Below, piece after piece: positions 42,482-51,229 of a stretch of DNA of 64,000 nt. How positions within the stretch are numbered: position 1 is the first letter of the stretch; every line of letters starts with the position of its first letter. Source of the stretch: Chitinophagales bacterium (GTDB taxonomy: Bacteria; Bacteroidota; Bacteroidia; Chitinophagales; Chitinophagaceae). The translations under genes were made by a program, and so were the position numbers. Below the pieces are notes generated by a model. The model did not search any database. It had not been told where the DNA came from and was given only the letters and a program-made list of their open reading frames with translations. The stretch covers positions 496,001 to 560,000 of the forward strand of contig JACJXQ010000008.1 of the NCBI GenBank assembly GCA_020636495.1, read 5' to 3'.

Positions 42482-43192
42482 TCATGCGGTAAACTTATAT
42501 CCAATACCCCGTACTGAATGGAAATGTTTGGGGTTACGGCTGTCCTCCTCAAAATGCTTCCTGAAGTTCAGTATAAAGTTGTCAATAGTACGTGTGGTAG
42601 GGTATACATTATAGCCCCATACTATCTGTAATATGTGCTCACGGGATACTACCTGGCTTTCATGCTCTATCAGCAATTTCAGCAGGGCGGCCTCTTTTTT
42701 GCTCAGCTCGTGTTTATCCCCCTTATGGTCTAAACACTCGTGGGCTGCGAAATCTATCTTACATCCATCAAATTCATATACATCGGGTACGGTATGGGGG
42801 TCGTGTATCTTTTTGTTCTTAACTATCAGCTTGTCTACCCTTAGCAGCAGCTCCTCCAGGTTGAAAGGTTTGGTCAGGTAGTCATCGCCGCCTTTTTTGA
42901 GGCCTTCTACTTTGTCTGCTGTGCTGTTGCGGGCAGACAGGAACATGATAGGTACCTCATTGTGCTGTACCCTGATGGTCTCGCAAACGGTGATACCGTC
43001 CATATCCGGCAGCATAATATCTAATATGATCAGGTCAAAATATTCATTCTTGACTACTTTGAGTACGTCGGGACCGTTGTCTACGGTGGTTACTTCATAA
43101 CCTTCTAATTCAAGGTTCAGTTTTAGCGCCTCTCTCAGGCTTTCTTCGTCTTCTACGACCAGGATGCTTGCTTTGGTGTCTTTACGTATCAT
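42482..43192 (-). CDS. OmpR-family response regulator
   Basis: A 236-residue regulator with an N-terminal receiver domain: acidic pair in VVEDEE, phospho-acceptor Asp in LIILDIMLPDMDG, and Lys in DDYLTKPFN. It has a C-terminal winged-helix domain (LSKKEAALLKLLIEHESQVVSRE, VRGIGYKF). ATG at 43192 gives MIRKDTKASILVVEDE; ATG at 43219 would add nine residues. No histidine kinase is adjacent, so its partner is unlinked or it is regulated by another kinase. It is divergent from tRNA-Leu and trigger factor. Confidence 0.9.
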   Translation of the reverse strand: MIRKDTKASILVVEDEESLREALKLNLELEGYEVTTVDNGPDVLKVVKNEYFDLIILDIMLPDMDGITVCETIRVQHNEVPIMFLSARNSTADKVEGLKKGGDDYLTKPFNLEELLLRVDKLIVKNKKIHDPHTVPDVYEFDGCKIDFAAHECLDHKGDKHELSKKEAALLKLLIEHESQVVSREHILQIVWGYNVYPTTRTIDNFILNFRKHFEEDSRNPKHFHSVRGIGYKFTA

Positions 43193-43378
43193 AATCAGGT
43201 GGTTTTGATTTCTAAACATGAAATTAATGACAATTCATAAAGAACGGAAACTGAGCCAACAAAAATGTTAATTACATGACAATTCGAGATATTACCGGAA
43301 TTTCGACAGGATAAACAGCAGTTTTTCACCCTATTAAGAATTTGTTTTATTGCAAGTATTTTGAGTGTAAAAAAATAC

Positions 43379-43386
43379 TACCTTTG
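43379..43386 (+). promoter_or_regulatory. tRNA-Leu promoter -7 element
   Basis: TACCTTTG, an exact TAnnTTTG match, lies 11 bases before the tRNA 5' end. The best upstream TTG is at 15 rather than 19-20 bases. Confidence 0.6.
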
Positions 43387-43397
43387 CCGTCCCAAAA

Positions 43398-43479
43398 GCG
43401 GGTGTGGTGAAATTGGTAGACACGCTAGACTTAGGATCTAGTGCCGCGAGGCTTGGGGGTTCGAGTCCCTCCACCCGCA
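43398..43479 (+). tRNA. tRNA-Leu(UAG)
   Basis: The 82-base gene folds into a class II tRNA: acceptor stem GCGGGTG/CACCCGC, D-loop AAATTGGTAGA, anticodon arm CTAGA-CTTAGGA-TCTAG with anticodon TAG, a long variable arm (TGCCGCGAGGCT) and the T arm GGGGGTTCGAGTCCCTC. The long variable arm and anticodon specify leucine (CUA codons; others by wobble). The CCA end is not encoded. It is followed by a terminator before tig. Confidence 0.97.
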
Positions 43480-43491
43480 CACTCAATAATC

Positions 43492-43517
43492 AGCCGATCC
43501 TCGTATCGGCTTTTTTT
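43492..43517 (+). terminator. tRNA-Leu terminator
   Basis: AGCCGAT (43492-43498) pairs with ATCGGCT (43505-43511) around CCTCGT, followed by a run of seven T. It separates the tRNA from tig by 24 bases. Confidence 0.85.
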
Positions 43518-43540
43518 AAAACTAAAAACAAGAGCAGAAA

Positions 43541-44923
43541 ATGGCAACGGTAACACGTGAAACGATTGGCAAACTGCATGACAAAGTGATCGTTAAGCTG
43601 ACAAAAGAGGACTACACGCCTTCTTTTGAAAAGTCTTTGAAGCAATACGCTAAGAATATTAATGTACCGGGTTTCCGTAAGGGCATGGTACCTTCTGGTA
43701 TGGTGCGTAAAATGTATGGCCAGTCTATATTTACAGATGAGGTACTGCGTGCTGCAGGTACACAGGTAGAAGAATACCTGAAGAATGAAAAACTGCAGAT
43801 ATTCGCTCAACCTATGGCTATGAGGGAAGGTACACCGCAAACGCTGGATATGAACAACCCCAGCGATGTGGACTTTACTTTCGAGATAGGCCTGAAGCCG
43901 GAGTTTGAACTGGATGCGCTGAATGGTAAAAAAGAACTGACACGCTACAAAGTGCTGGTTTCTGACAAGCTGCTGGACGACGAGATAGTACGTCTGCAAC
44001 GCCGTTTTGGTAAAGCTGAACCACAGGAAACTGTTACCAATAAAGAAGATATCATCTACAGCACTTTTGAGCAGTGTGATGCAGATGGTAACCTGGTAGA
44101 AGGTGCGGCTAAAATAGAAGATACAGAACTTATGGATAAGCTGCCTGTAAAGATACAGGAGCTAATCATGGGTAAGAAAGCAGAAGACACAGTTGTGATA
44201 CAGCCTAAAGCTGTTTGTACAGAAGAAGAGCTGCCTGTATTCATGAAAGACAGCCTGAAGCTGGGTGTGGAAGCTGCGGAGAACTATTACAAAATGACCC
44301 TCACAAAAGTGAGCCTGCTGATACCGCACGAAGTAAATGAAGAGTTGTACGCACAGGTGTTTCAGAATGCTGAGGTGAAAGATGAAGCTTCTTTCCGTGA
44401 ACTGCTGGCAAAAGAGTTGGGTAAAGAGTACGACCGCATGTCGCGCGAGCGCCTGCAAAGCGAAATGTACGAACTGCTGGTACACAGCACTAACATCGAC
44501 CTGCCTGTAGATTTCCTGAAGCGTTGGTTGCAGGAGGGTAGCGAAAAGACCAAAACGGCTGAAGAGGTTGAGCAGGAATACCCGGGTTTTGACCACCAGC
44601 TGCGCTGGACACTGATATCTGATAAACTGATACTGGAAAATGATATCAAAGTGAGCCGCGAAGAGGTGATGGACGATATCAAAGCACGCGTACTGGCTTA
44701 CTTCGGTATGGGCCCTGAAGCTGCTGAAGATACTCCATGGATGGACGAGTATATGGCTAAGGTGATGAAGGACGAGAAGACCATGGACGAAACTTACCGC
44801 CGCCTGTTGTTCGACAAACTATTCACTTTCCTGGAAACTAAGTTCAAATTAGTAGACAAAGAAATAGATGAGGACTCATTCTTCAAGCTGCAAAGCGCAC
44901 ACGATGAGCACCACCATCATTAA
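43541..44923 (+). CDS. tig: Trigger factor (ribosome-associated chaperone)
   Basis: A 460-residue trigger factor, a chaperone that binds nascent chains at the ribosome exit. The N-terminal ribosome-binding motif is visible as VPGFRKGMVPSGMVRKMYG (about residues 42-60). The PPIase-like middle domain is degenerate, and the C-terminal arms are helical. The C-terminus ends in HDEHHHH, a histidine-rich tail. The only close upstream signal is the tRNA promoter and terminator, so expression may partly come from readthrough. Confidence 0.94.
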   Translation: MATVTRETIGKLHDKVIVKLTKEDYTPSFEKSLKQYAKNINVPGFRKGMVPSGMVRKMYGQSIFTDEVLRAAGTQVEEYLKNEKLQIFAQPMAMREGTPQTLDMNNPSDVDFTFEIGLKPEFELDALNGKKELTRYKVLVSDKLLDDEIVRLQRRFGKAEPQETVTNKEDIIYSTFEQCDADGNLVEGAAKIEDTELMDKLPVKIQELIMGKKAEDTVVIQPKAVCTEEELPVFMKDSLKLGVEAAENYYKMTLTKVSLLIPHEVNEELYAQVFQNAEVKDEASFRELLAKELGKEYDRMSRERLQSEMYELLVHSTNIDLPVDFLKRWLQEGSEKTKTAEEVEQEYPGFDHQLRWTLISDKLILENDIKVSREEVMDDIKARVLAYFGMGPEAAEDTPWMDEYMAKVMKDEKTMDETYRRLLFDKLFTFLETKFKLVDKEIDEDSFFKLQSAHDEHHHH

Positions 44924-44941
44924 TTGGTAAAGGGTCAATAC

Positions 44942-44978
44942 AAAAGAAAAGACGCTCATACAGAGCGTCTTTTCTTTT
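44942..44978. terminator. Bidirectional terminator between tig and the arylsulfotransferase-like gene
   Basis: AAAAGAAAAGACGCTC (44942-44957) and GAGCGTCTTTTCTTTT (44963-44978) are perfect complements around five bases, with A and T runs on both sides. It overlaps the last bases of the minus-strand gene. Confidence 0.9.
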
Positions 44979-46434
44979 AGCGGAACAGTAGCTTACGCAG
45001 GTCTTTCTTTCTTACAGGGCAAACCCTATATCCTGCCAGAGGTTTCCATTCGCAGGAGTACGTTTCAGTAAGAACATTCCAGAGTATCTTTTTGTCATTT
45101 GATACAATAAAATCCCTGTTGGATAATCCCATACACACCAGGTAATCGCCACTGTCCAGCTCATACATACTTCCCCCGCCCGAAGTGATAGCCGGCGCAA
45201 ATGTGTCTATGTCACAAGAAAACTCCCATAGCTTTTTGAGTGAGTCAGTTTTTGTAGCAGGCTCATGAAATACAATGACTGATGATACCCGGTTATCATT
45301 GTATTTAGGGTCTGTGCTCAGCATATTAAAGTTGTTGTTGAAAAGACAGAGGTCTCCATTGCTGTTAATACTACAATTGTGCTGGGAGTAGAACATGCCA
45401 TTGCCCCAAGGTGTACCGTTTACGGCTGCACCATAGCGGGCCAGTACTTCGCCTGAAGGGTATGCGGCTTTGACCACCAGGCTAATATTCCTGTAGCTGG
45501 TATAAAACACATTTTTATCTTCATCAAAATAGAATGCATTGAAGTGTGTTTGCGGGTCTCCGGCATGCAGATAATCGCAGGAGTTCCATGTCCATACTAT
45601 CTGCTGTTGGCTATTATACTCTACTACAGTGCCGCAGGGTGTATATGTTTCGTCTGTATGTTCGTGAGATGGATCAGGTAGTTGTTTCCCTTCGGCTGGT
45701 TGCACGTGCTGCTCATTGATGAGCTTATTCCCGATTACCATATAGTGCCCATTTGATAGCTTGGTTATTTCGTGGTGATATTGTTCAGTGGTATCTCTAC
45801 TTAAGAGCTCGTCGTTCGGCCCCGACCATAACACATTTCCATTGTAGTCTATTTCATGAACATTCTTTTCTGTCATGAATGTGATAGTACCATCTTTTGT
45901 CATTTTCAAGTCACGGATACGACCACAGGAACTGTCAGTTATTCCCGGTATTACCGGCAGATACCATAGGGCTTCGCCTGAAATATTATACAACGATCTT
46001 GTGTTATCGAAAAACATGCACAGGTCATAGTACCATGTTGCACTATCAATAATTCTTAAGCGTGTCGTATTAGTATCAGAAAAGGGGTTTGCTGCAACTG
46101 AAAAATGATATTCAGGAGTAGTAGCCAGTACCCTGTTCTTTTTCAGGTATGTTATTTTCCATGAATAATTATGACCAAACTCCGGCACTGTCGCTATTAT
46201 CCTGTTACTATGCGTCTCTTTTGTTATTAGTTTCCTTGATGCTCCTTGATCACTGTCCGTATTGTAAGGTTCAAATATCTCGAGCCTGTAATGTGTTACT
46301 TTGTGATGAGCAGGGACCGTGAACCCTATCAACCTATAATGTAAGACAGCATGCTCCACAGGGAAAAATGAATTTGATGCCGATGCTGCAAATAGCATAG
46401 TCAACGATATTAATAATAACAAAAATACTTTCAT
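44977..46434 (-). CDS. Arylsulfotransferase (ASST) family exported protein
   Basis: A 485-residue exported protein with a signal peptide (cleavage near ASAS, residue 20). It has a beta-propeller core resembling aryl-sulfate sulfotransferases (Arylsulfotrans family): HHEITKLSNGHYMVIGN, THFNAFYFDEDKNVFYTSYRN and QHNCSINSNGDLCLFNNN, then SGGGSMYELDSGDYLVCMG. The family moves sulfate between phenolic compounds without PAPS. The histidines in the QHNC and HFN motifs are candidate active-site residues. The N-terminal region looks like a fibronectin-type domain. The substrate is unknown, and the assignment rests on motif pattern alone. Confidence 0.7.
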   Translation of the reverse strand: MKVFLLLLISLTMLFAASASNSFFPVEHAVLHYRLIGFTVPAHHKVTHYRLEIFEPYNTDSDQGASRKLITKETHSNRIIATVPEFGHNYSWKITYLKKNRVLATTPEYHFSVAANPFSDTNTTRLRIIDSATWYYDLCMFFDNTRSLYNISGEALWYLPVIPGITDSSCGRIRDLKMTKDGTITFMTEKNVHEIDYNGNVLWSGPNDELLSRDTTEQYHHEITKLSNGHYMVIGNKLINEQHVQPAEGKQLPDPSHEHTDETYTPCGTVVEYNSQQQIVWTWNSCDYLHAGDPQTHFNAFYFDEDKNVFYTSYRNISLVVKAAYPSGEVLARYGAAVNGTPWGNGMFYSQHNCSINSNGDLCLFNNNFNMLSTDPKYNDNRVSSVIVFHEPATKTDSLKKLWEFSCDIDTFAPAITSGGGSMYELDSGDYLVCMGLSNRDFIVSNDKKILWNVLTETYSCEWKPLAGYRVCPVRKKDLRKLLFR

Positions 46435-46682
46435 AAGTAATATCCTGCAAATGTTTATAGTTGAGTAGACATGTTTTTTTATTTGACTGTTGGATATAAA
46501 AACACGCTATAAGTATTGAAGGGTAAGGATATTGCTGATAGTTTAAAGAGTGCGTCCTAATATTAACTATGTATCTTACATATGGATGTGCAAAGAAATG
46601 ATCTTTGAATTTATGTAGTTATGTTATTAATGATATTTGTATGGAAAGCGTTGGTGAATAAAACCCTTTATCTTTTCAGAAG
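46435..46682. other. AT-rich gap
   Basis: No gene or clear hairpin is visible between the miaA 3' end and the arylsulfotransferase-like gene start. Confidence 0.5.
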
Positions 46683-47588
46683 TTAAATACTTGCCAATAT
46701 TTTAGATGTGATATCTGTCTCATCTGCTTGCAGCCAATGAAACTCCTTATCTTTCCTGAACCAGGTAAGCTGACGCTTGGCATAGTTGCGGCTATGCTGT
46801 TTTATTTTATCTATGGCTTCGTCAAGTGTACATTTGCCATCCAGGTAATCGAATATTTCAGAGTAGCCTACGGTCTGCAGGTTCTTTAAATGCCGTTGCG
46901 GGTATAGTGCCGTTGCTTCTTCCAACAGGCCTTTTTCCATCATAATATCTACACGGCGGTTGATACGGTCGTACAGTATTTCGCGTGGCAGCTCCAGTGC
47001 TATCTTGATAATATTGAAAGGACGTTCCTTTTTAGTACCTGTTCTGTATTCTGTAATGCTCTTGCCTGTACTGCGTATAAATGACAAAGCTCTTATCAGC
47101 CTCACAGGATTATGTATCTCTCCTGTTTTATAAAAGTCAGGGTCTTCCGTTTCAACGGTCTTTTGCAGCCACTCTATACCATTTGCCTTGTATTGGTCGT
47201 TTACTTGATGCTCAATAGCAGCATCAACATCAGGCATTTCGTCTATGCCTTCGCACAGGCTTTTTATGTACAGGCCGGTTCCACCGCATACCACTGCTGT
47301 ATTGTTCGTTTTAAATATTTCGTCCAGGTATTGGAGTGCCAGCTGTTCAAAGTCGGCAGTACTGAGGTGGTCGGTAACGGAGTGGCTGTTGATGAAGTAG
47401 TGAGGTACAGCAGCCAGTTCTTCCTCGCTGGGTTTGGCTGTACCTATGGTCATCTCCCGGTAACACTGTCGGCTGTCGGCAGAGATGATAGAAGTCCCTA
47501 AGGCCTGAGCCAATTGAATAGCAATAGCCGTTTTGCCTACCGCTGTGGGGCCGGCAATAATATAAACCGTATTTGTTTTGGAGTTCAC
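46683..47588 (-). CDS. miaA: tRNA dimethylallyltransferase
   Basis: A 301-residue enzyme that adds a dimethylallyl group to A37 of tRNAs reading codons beginning with U. The P-loop GPTAVGKT is at residues 13-20; SADSRQCYREMTIGTAKP and the glycine-rich VCGGTGLYIKSL follow. The C-terminal basic motif is NYAKRQLTWFRKDKE. Length and motifs are complete. It begins 6 bases after the PRiA4-ORF3-like gene stop, so it shares that transcript. The dimethylallyl donor comes from the MEP pathway (dxs, ispE). Confidence 0.96.
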   Translation of the reverse strand: MNSKTNTVYIIAGPTAVGKTAIAIQLAQALGTSIISADSRQCYREMTIGTAKPSEEELAAVPHYFINSHSVTDHLSTADFEQLALQYLDEIFKTNNTAVVCGGTGLYIKSLCEGIDEMPDVDAAIEHQVNDQYKANGIEWLQKTVETEDPDFYKTGEIHNPVRLIRALSFIRSTGKSITEYRTGTKKERPFNIIKIALELPREILYDRINRRVDIMMEKGLLEEATALYPQRHLKNLQTVGYSEIFDYLDGKCTLDEAIDKIKQHSRNYAKRQLTWFRKDKEFHWLQADETDITSKILASI

Positions 47589-47594
47589 GAGTGT

Positions 47595-48137
47595 TTAATC
47601 CTCAAGTCCGCTCCCATCATCGGTCGGCAAGTCTTCACCTTCACTACCAAAGCCTTCCGCATCAGCACCCAGGTCGTACTTTTCTTCTATTTCCAGGAGT
47701 TTGTCCATGTTCACACCCTTTACGCCATACTGTGCAGGGCCAACACCCTCTTTGCGCAGCACATGAGGGTAGGTGATCCTAGAACTCTCATCCGGGGTAA
47801 TACCTATCAGTTCAATGAGGAAGGTCCACTTTTTAGCAGGATCGTATTCGTACACAAACTTATGGTCGGGGGTAGAAGTAAGTGCAGAGACCGGTGTACG
47901 CGACATAGACAGTGCCGGAGCGCCTTTTTTGTTCACCAATACTTCTGAGTTCAGTTCCAGCCCACGGTCCCAACGTTCATTACTTTCCCAGAACGAGGCC
48001 GTATGCTTCCCGTCAAACTCATAGGCCTGGATAATAGCTTTATGCAGCTCCAGGAATGTTTGTCCTGATTTTATCTCAATGTCCCTGTATACCAGGTCGT
48101 CTTCTTCCCAATAAGCTCTGAATCGTAATATAGGCAT
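47595..48137 (-). CDS. PRiA4-ORF3-like protein
   Basis: A 180-residue protein resembling the plasmid pRiA4b ORF-3 family. Matching features are the beta strands LRFRAYWEEDD and VYRDIEIK, LHKAIIQAYEFDGKHTASFWESN near residue 30, FVYEYDPAKKWTFLIEL, and a C-terminal acidic tail (EGEDLPTDDGSG). The family is of unknown role. ATG at 48137 gives MPILRFRAYW, while a longer upstream frame has no family match. It lies 6 bases upstream of miaA, and this arrangement suggests co-expression. Confidence 0.75.
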   Translation of the reverse strand: MPILRFRAYWEEDDLVYRDIEIKSGQTFLELHKAIIQAYEFDGKHTASFWESNERWDRGLELNSEVLVNKKGAPALSMSRTPVSALTSTPDHKFVYEYDPAKKWTFLIELIGITPDESSRITYPHVLRKEGVGPAQYGVKGVNMDKLLEIEEKYDLGADAEGFGSEGEDLPTDDGSGLED

Positions 48138-48403
48138 GTAACGTCTCTTTCTGTTCGCTAAAATAATGGATTTATTTGGGAAAGTGGCTGTAAGACGACA
48201 TATGCAAAGATTCAAATTTGAAATAATAAATTCCAACCTTAAGCCATATGTAAATATACGTTATAGTATAATCGGCTATTAACCATCTGGTATTGATGTG
48301 TCAGTAATCCAGCTCCACTATCTAAATATCCAACATCCAATATCAGCTATCCATTATCTATGATCCGGGCACAATTTATTTTTGGAAGAATTATTATTTG
48401 TGC

Positions 48404-48411
48404 TACCTTTG
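48404..48411 (+). promoter_or_regulatory. rpmI-rplT promoter -7 element
   Basis: TACCTTTG with TTG at 48382-48384, exactly 19 bases upstream: a near-ideal Bacteroidota promoter. It lies 19 bases before rpmI. Confidence 0.75.
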
Positions 48412-48430
48412 CCATCCCAAAATTTAGTCC

Positions 48431-48631
48431 ATGCCGAAGGTTAAGACACATTCTCGCGCGAAGAAAACTTTTAAGTTAACAGCAAGCGGGAAAATACGCA
48501 GATTTAAGGCTTTTAAAAGCCACTTATTGACTAAAAAAGCAACAAAGCGCAAGCGTCACTTGCGTCAGTCAGCATATGTACATCCGGCTAATGAGAGCCT
48601 GGTAAAACGCATGCTGGGTCTTAAAGGTTAA
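48431..48631 (+). CDS. rpmI: 50S ribosomal protein L35
   Basis: A 66-residue basic protein: MPKVKTHSRAKKTFKLTASG at the N-terminus and then HLLTKKATKRKRHLRQ, the L35 signature. It is a large-subunit protein. In many bacteria it follows infC, but here it has its own promoter and the gene upstream is divergent. It is 93 bases before rplT, a gap that holds a small GC hairpin (AGCCCGCAGGGCT, about 48646-48658) that might regulate L20. Confidence 0.97.
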   Translation: MPKVKTHSRAKKTFKLTASGKIRRFKAFKSHLLTKKATKRKRHLRQSAYVHPANESLVKRMLGLKG

Positions 48632-48645
48632 TAATTTTACCGTAA

Positions 48646-48658
48646 GCCCGCAGGGCTG
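48646..48658 (+). promoter_or_regulatory. Small hairpin in the rpmI-rplT spacer
   Basis: AGCCC and GGGCT flank GCA, followed by a T-rich stretch. It may be part of an L20-binding leader or a weak attenuator; no fold was computed. Confidence 0.3.
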
Positions 48659-48724
48659 AGGTTTTTGAAAAAATATTATTAATAAGCAACCATCCTGCCA
48701 TAGGGTGGGTTAAATGTAAAAATT

Positions 48725-49069
48725 ATGCCACGTTCAGTTAACGCAGTAGCGTCTCGTGCAAGAAGGAAAAAAATACTGAAGCAAGCCAAAGGCTTCTACG
48801 GTAAACGTAAAAACGTTTATACCGTTGCTAAAAACGTATTAGAAAAAGGGTTGGGCTACAAATATGTAGGCCGCAAACTGAAAAAACGCGAATACCGCAC
48901 ATTATGGATAGCACGTATCAACGCTGCAGTTCGTGAAGAAGGTATGAGCTATTCACAATTTATGGGCAAATTGAGTGCTAAAGGCATCGATCTGAACCGT
49001 AAAGTACTGGCTGATCTGGCTATGAATGAGCCGGAGACTTTCAAAAAGCTGGTTGCAGAAGTAAAATAG
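48725..49069 (+). CDS. rplT: 50S ribosomal protein L20
   Basis: A 114-residue protein beginning MPRSVNAVASRARRKKILKQ and containing KGFYGKRKNVYTVA and LWIARINAAVR, the L20 pattern. It is a primary binder of 23S rRNA and in other bacteria represses its own operon. It is co-transcribed with rpmI and ends before a strong terminator. Confidence 0.97.
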   Translation: MPRSVNAVASRARRKKILKQAKGFYGKRKNVYTVAKNVLEKGLGYKYVGRKLKKREYRTLWIARINAAVREEGMSYSQFMGKLSAKGIDLNRKVLADLAMNEPETFKKLVAEVK

Positions 49070-49090
49070 GTTTTACTACATTATTTATAT

Positions 49091-49124
49091 TAGCCGCTGT
49101 CGCACCGATAGCGGCTATTTTTTT
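49091..49124 (+). terminator. rplT terminator
   Basis: TAGCCGCT (49091-49098) pairs with AGCGGCTA (49110-49117), followed by seven T. The next gene starts only a few bases later. Confidence 0.85.
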
Positions 49125-49131
49125 ATCAGCA

Positions 49132-49785
49132 ATGTTTAAGAGTTCTGTTTTTATTATTTCAATTTTATTACTTGCAGCTTGTGGCAGCAGGCAGGCGGGT
49201 AATACTGTTTATAACATACAGGCAGGTGATATCCTGTTTCAGGACCTTGATTGCGGTGCGCCATGCGATGCAATAGAAAAAGTAACCGAAGGTGTGAACG
49301 GTCATGATTTTTCGCACTGTGGTATTGTTGCCGAGGTAGATGGACAGCTGAAAGTTGTGGAAGCATATGGTAAAGTACAGGCGGTAAGTATCGATAGTTT
49401 CCTTGCCAGGAGTAAAGACGGTGAGGGGCATCCAAAAGTATTGATAGGAAGGCTGAAGGGTGATAAGAAACTAGCTTTAAAGAGTGCAGAGTTATCAGAA
49501 AAATATATTGGCAAGGCTTACGATAATGCCTTTACGATGGGAGATGACAGCTATTACTGTTCTGAGCTGGTGTATGAATGCTTTAAAGAAGCGAATGGAG
49601 ATAGTATAGTTTTTCCGCTGAATGAGATGACCTTCACAGATCCTGAGACGGGTGAGTTGATGCCATTCTGGATAAATTACTATAAAGAGCTGGGCATAGC
49701 CGTACCTGAAGGTGAACCAGGAATAAACCCCGGAGCTATATCAAGAAATGAGAGGTTGGAAATACGTGAGGTAACTAAAAATTAA
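49132..49785 (+). CDS. YiiX/YebB-like permuted papain-fold lipoprotein
   Basis: A 217-residue lipoprotein (LLAAC, Cys17) of the YiiX/YebB permuted NlpC/P60-like family. The key residues are His62 in FSHCGIV and Cys143 in YYCSELVYE, the expected catalytic pair. Also typical are AGDILFQDL near residue 31 and KYIGKAYDNAF near 124. Such proteins are predicted amidases or peptidases acting on the cell envelope. ATG at 49132 follows the rplT terminator directly. Confidence 0.82.
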   Translation: MFKSSVFIISILLLAACGSRQAGNTVYNIQAGDILFQDLDCGAPCDAIEKVTEGVNGHDFSHCGIVAEVDGQLKVVEAYGKVQAVSIDSFLARSKDGEGHPKVLIGRLKGDKKLALKSAELSEKYIGKAYDNAFTMGDDSYYCSELVYECFKEANGDSIVFPLNEMTFTDPETGELMPFWINYYKELGIAVPEGEPGINPGAISRNERLEIREVTKN

Positions 49786-49794
49786 GGTGCTAAG

Positions 49795-50322
49795 TTGAGC
49801 AAAAGAATATTGGCTGTTTATTGTTTGTTTTTGGCAGGTATATGTTCGTGCGGGAGCACCAACAAGGATAAGATACTTGACTGGCAGGAAAACATAAAAG
49901 AAGAAGTGCTGGAACATAATGAATCCACTATTGACAGCACGTGGGAAGATATTGACCTGAATGAAGGAGCACGAATAGAGTTGAAGTACAGCAAGGGCAG
50001 CCTGGTAGAACGAGTAATAAAGAACACTGCCGGAGTAACCCTGTATACAGCACAGTATGCTGAAGATACCAATTTTGCATTGGTGCATGAATACTGTACG
50101 CATGGTAACGTGACCTACGAGGGTATAGAGTACAAACACAAACCCTACGGGCTGGCTACCTGGTATTATTGTGAAAGTGGTAAGGTAATGGAGCAGGGTA
50201 TGCGCTACAAGTTCAGGAAAGCCGGCATTTGGAAAAAATATAACACTGACGGTAGTTTGCAATCAGAAACACAACATGAAGAAAAGATAAAAGTGAGAAC
50301 TTTGCCTAAGTTCAATACCTGA
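49795..50322 (+). CDS. MORN-like repeat lipoprotein
   Basis: A 175-residue lipoprotein started by TTG (49795), which places a lipobox (AGICSC) near residue 19. The C-terminal part resembles MORN-variant (YwqK-like) repeats: PYGLATWYYCESGKVMEQG, then KAGIWKKYNTDGSLQSE. These repeats are often found in Bacteroidota envelope proteins of unclear role. It lies 9 bases after the YiiX-like gene, so they probably share a transcript. Its end is four bases from the convergent ispE stop. Confidence 0.65.
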   Translation: MSKRILAVYCLFLAGICSCGSTNKDKILDWQENIKEEVLEHNESTIDSTWEDIDLNEGARIELKYSKGSLVERVIKNTAGVTLYTAQYAEDTNFALVHEYCTHGNVTYEGIEYKHKPYGLATWYYCESGKVMEQGMRYKFRKAGIWKKYNTDGSLQSETQHEEKIKVRTLPKFNT

Positions 50323-50326
50323 TACT

Positions 50327-51151
50327 TTATTCAAAGTAGTGTATGGTGAACTGTAGCCCGGAAACTATCTCTGCTTTAGCCCCTTTTTCAAAAATACCAT
50401 ATAAAGTACTGCCACTGCCACTCATAGAGGCGAATACTGCTCCTTGCTCGTATAATTCTCTTTTTATTTTGCCCAGTTCGGGGTGTTGCATGAATACGGC
50501 ATCTTCAAAGTCGTTACTGACATTGTCTTTCCATTGAGATATAGGAAGTTCCGGTAATTTTCTCAGGTCGAACATGGGTTTGCGTGGCGTTATCATGCTG
50601 AATGCATCCTTAGTGGAAATATGTACTTCAGGGCATATCAATTGAATACTGTAAGCTGACAGGTCAAGCATCGGTATGGGGCTCATCTGTTCCCCGCGGC
50701 CTTTGGCAAAATGTGGTGTGTTGTATATAAAGAAGGGACAGTCACTACCCAGCTCCAGTGCCATCTCTGCTAAATATTTATCAGAAAGTTCCAGCCTGCA
50801 ATAGTCATTCAGCAGGCGTAACATAAAAGCACCATCGGCAGAGCCACCACCCAGCCCGGCACCCATGGGTATTGCTTTCAGCAGGTATATATCGAGTGCC
50901 GGAACCTTTGCCGGAAATCTTTGTTGTAGCAGTTCATAGGCTTTCCATACGAGGTTTTGTTCCGGGTTGCCCGCAATGTTTTTACCATTCAGTACCAGCT
51001 TGGGCATTGGGCCTGTTGCAGGAACTACCTCCAATGCATCGTTCAGCCCTTTGATGGGGTAGAATACCGTCTCCAGGTCGTGGTAACCATCCGGGCGGCG
51101 ATTGGTGATATATAATCCTAAGTTTATCTTGCAGTTGGGGAAACAGACCAT
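50327..51151 (-). CDS. ispE: 4-(cytidine 5'-diphospho)-2-C-methyl-D-erythritol kinase
   Basis: A 274-residue GHMP kinase of the MEP isoprenoid pathway. It has FPNCKINLGLYITNRRPDGYH at the N-terminus and the ATP-binding IPMGAGLGGGSADGAF near residue 95. The GHMP C-terminal motif reads MSGSGSTLYG. ATG at 51151 gives the standard start; a longer frame adds a non-family 37 residues. Same pathway as dxs at 6 kb. Confidence 0.94.
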   Translation of the reverse strand: MVCFPNCKINLGLYITNRRPDGYHDLETVFYPIKGLNDALEVVPATGPMPKLVLNGKNIAGNPEQNLVWKAYELLQQRFPAKVPALDIYLLKAIPMGAGLGGGSADGAFMLRLLNDYCRLELSDKYLAEMALELGSDCPFFIYNTPHFAKGRGEQMSPIPMLDLSAYSIQLICPEVHISTKDAFSMITPRKPMFDLRKLPELPISQWKDNVSNDFEDAVFMQHPELGKIKRELYEQGAVFASMSGSGSTLYGIFEKGAKAEIVSGLQFTIHYFE

Positions 51152-51189
51152 AAGTGCATAATAACAAAACCGAAGCATAAAATTATCTG

Positions 51190-51197
51190 TATTTTTG
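51190..51197 (+). promoter_or_regulatory. Possible -7 element before the ABC ATPase
   Basis: TATTTTTG fits TAnnTTTG and lies 32 bases before the start. It is a modest match in a short divergent gap with ispE. Confidence 0.35.
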
Positions 51198-51229
51198 GAA
51201 ACCTGCACATTTTTGAAGCATAAGGAATT

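Noticed and set aside
48646..48724. Definite L20 leader riboregulator
   Set aside because: Only a small hairpin can be read by eye; no fold or conservation evidence is available.
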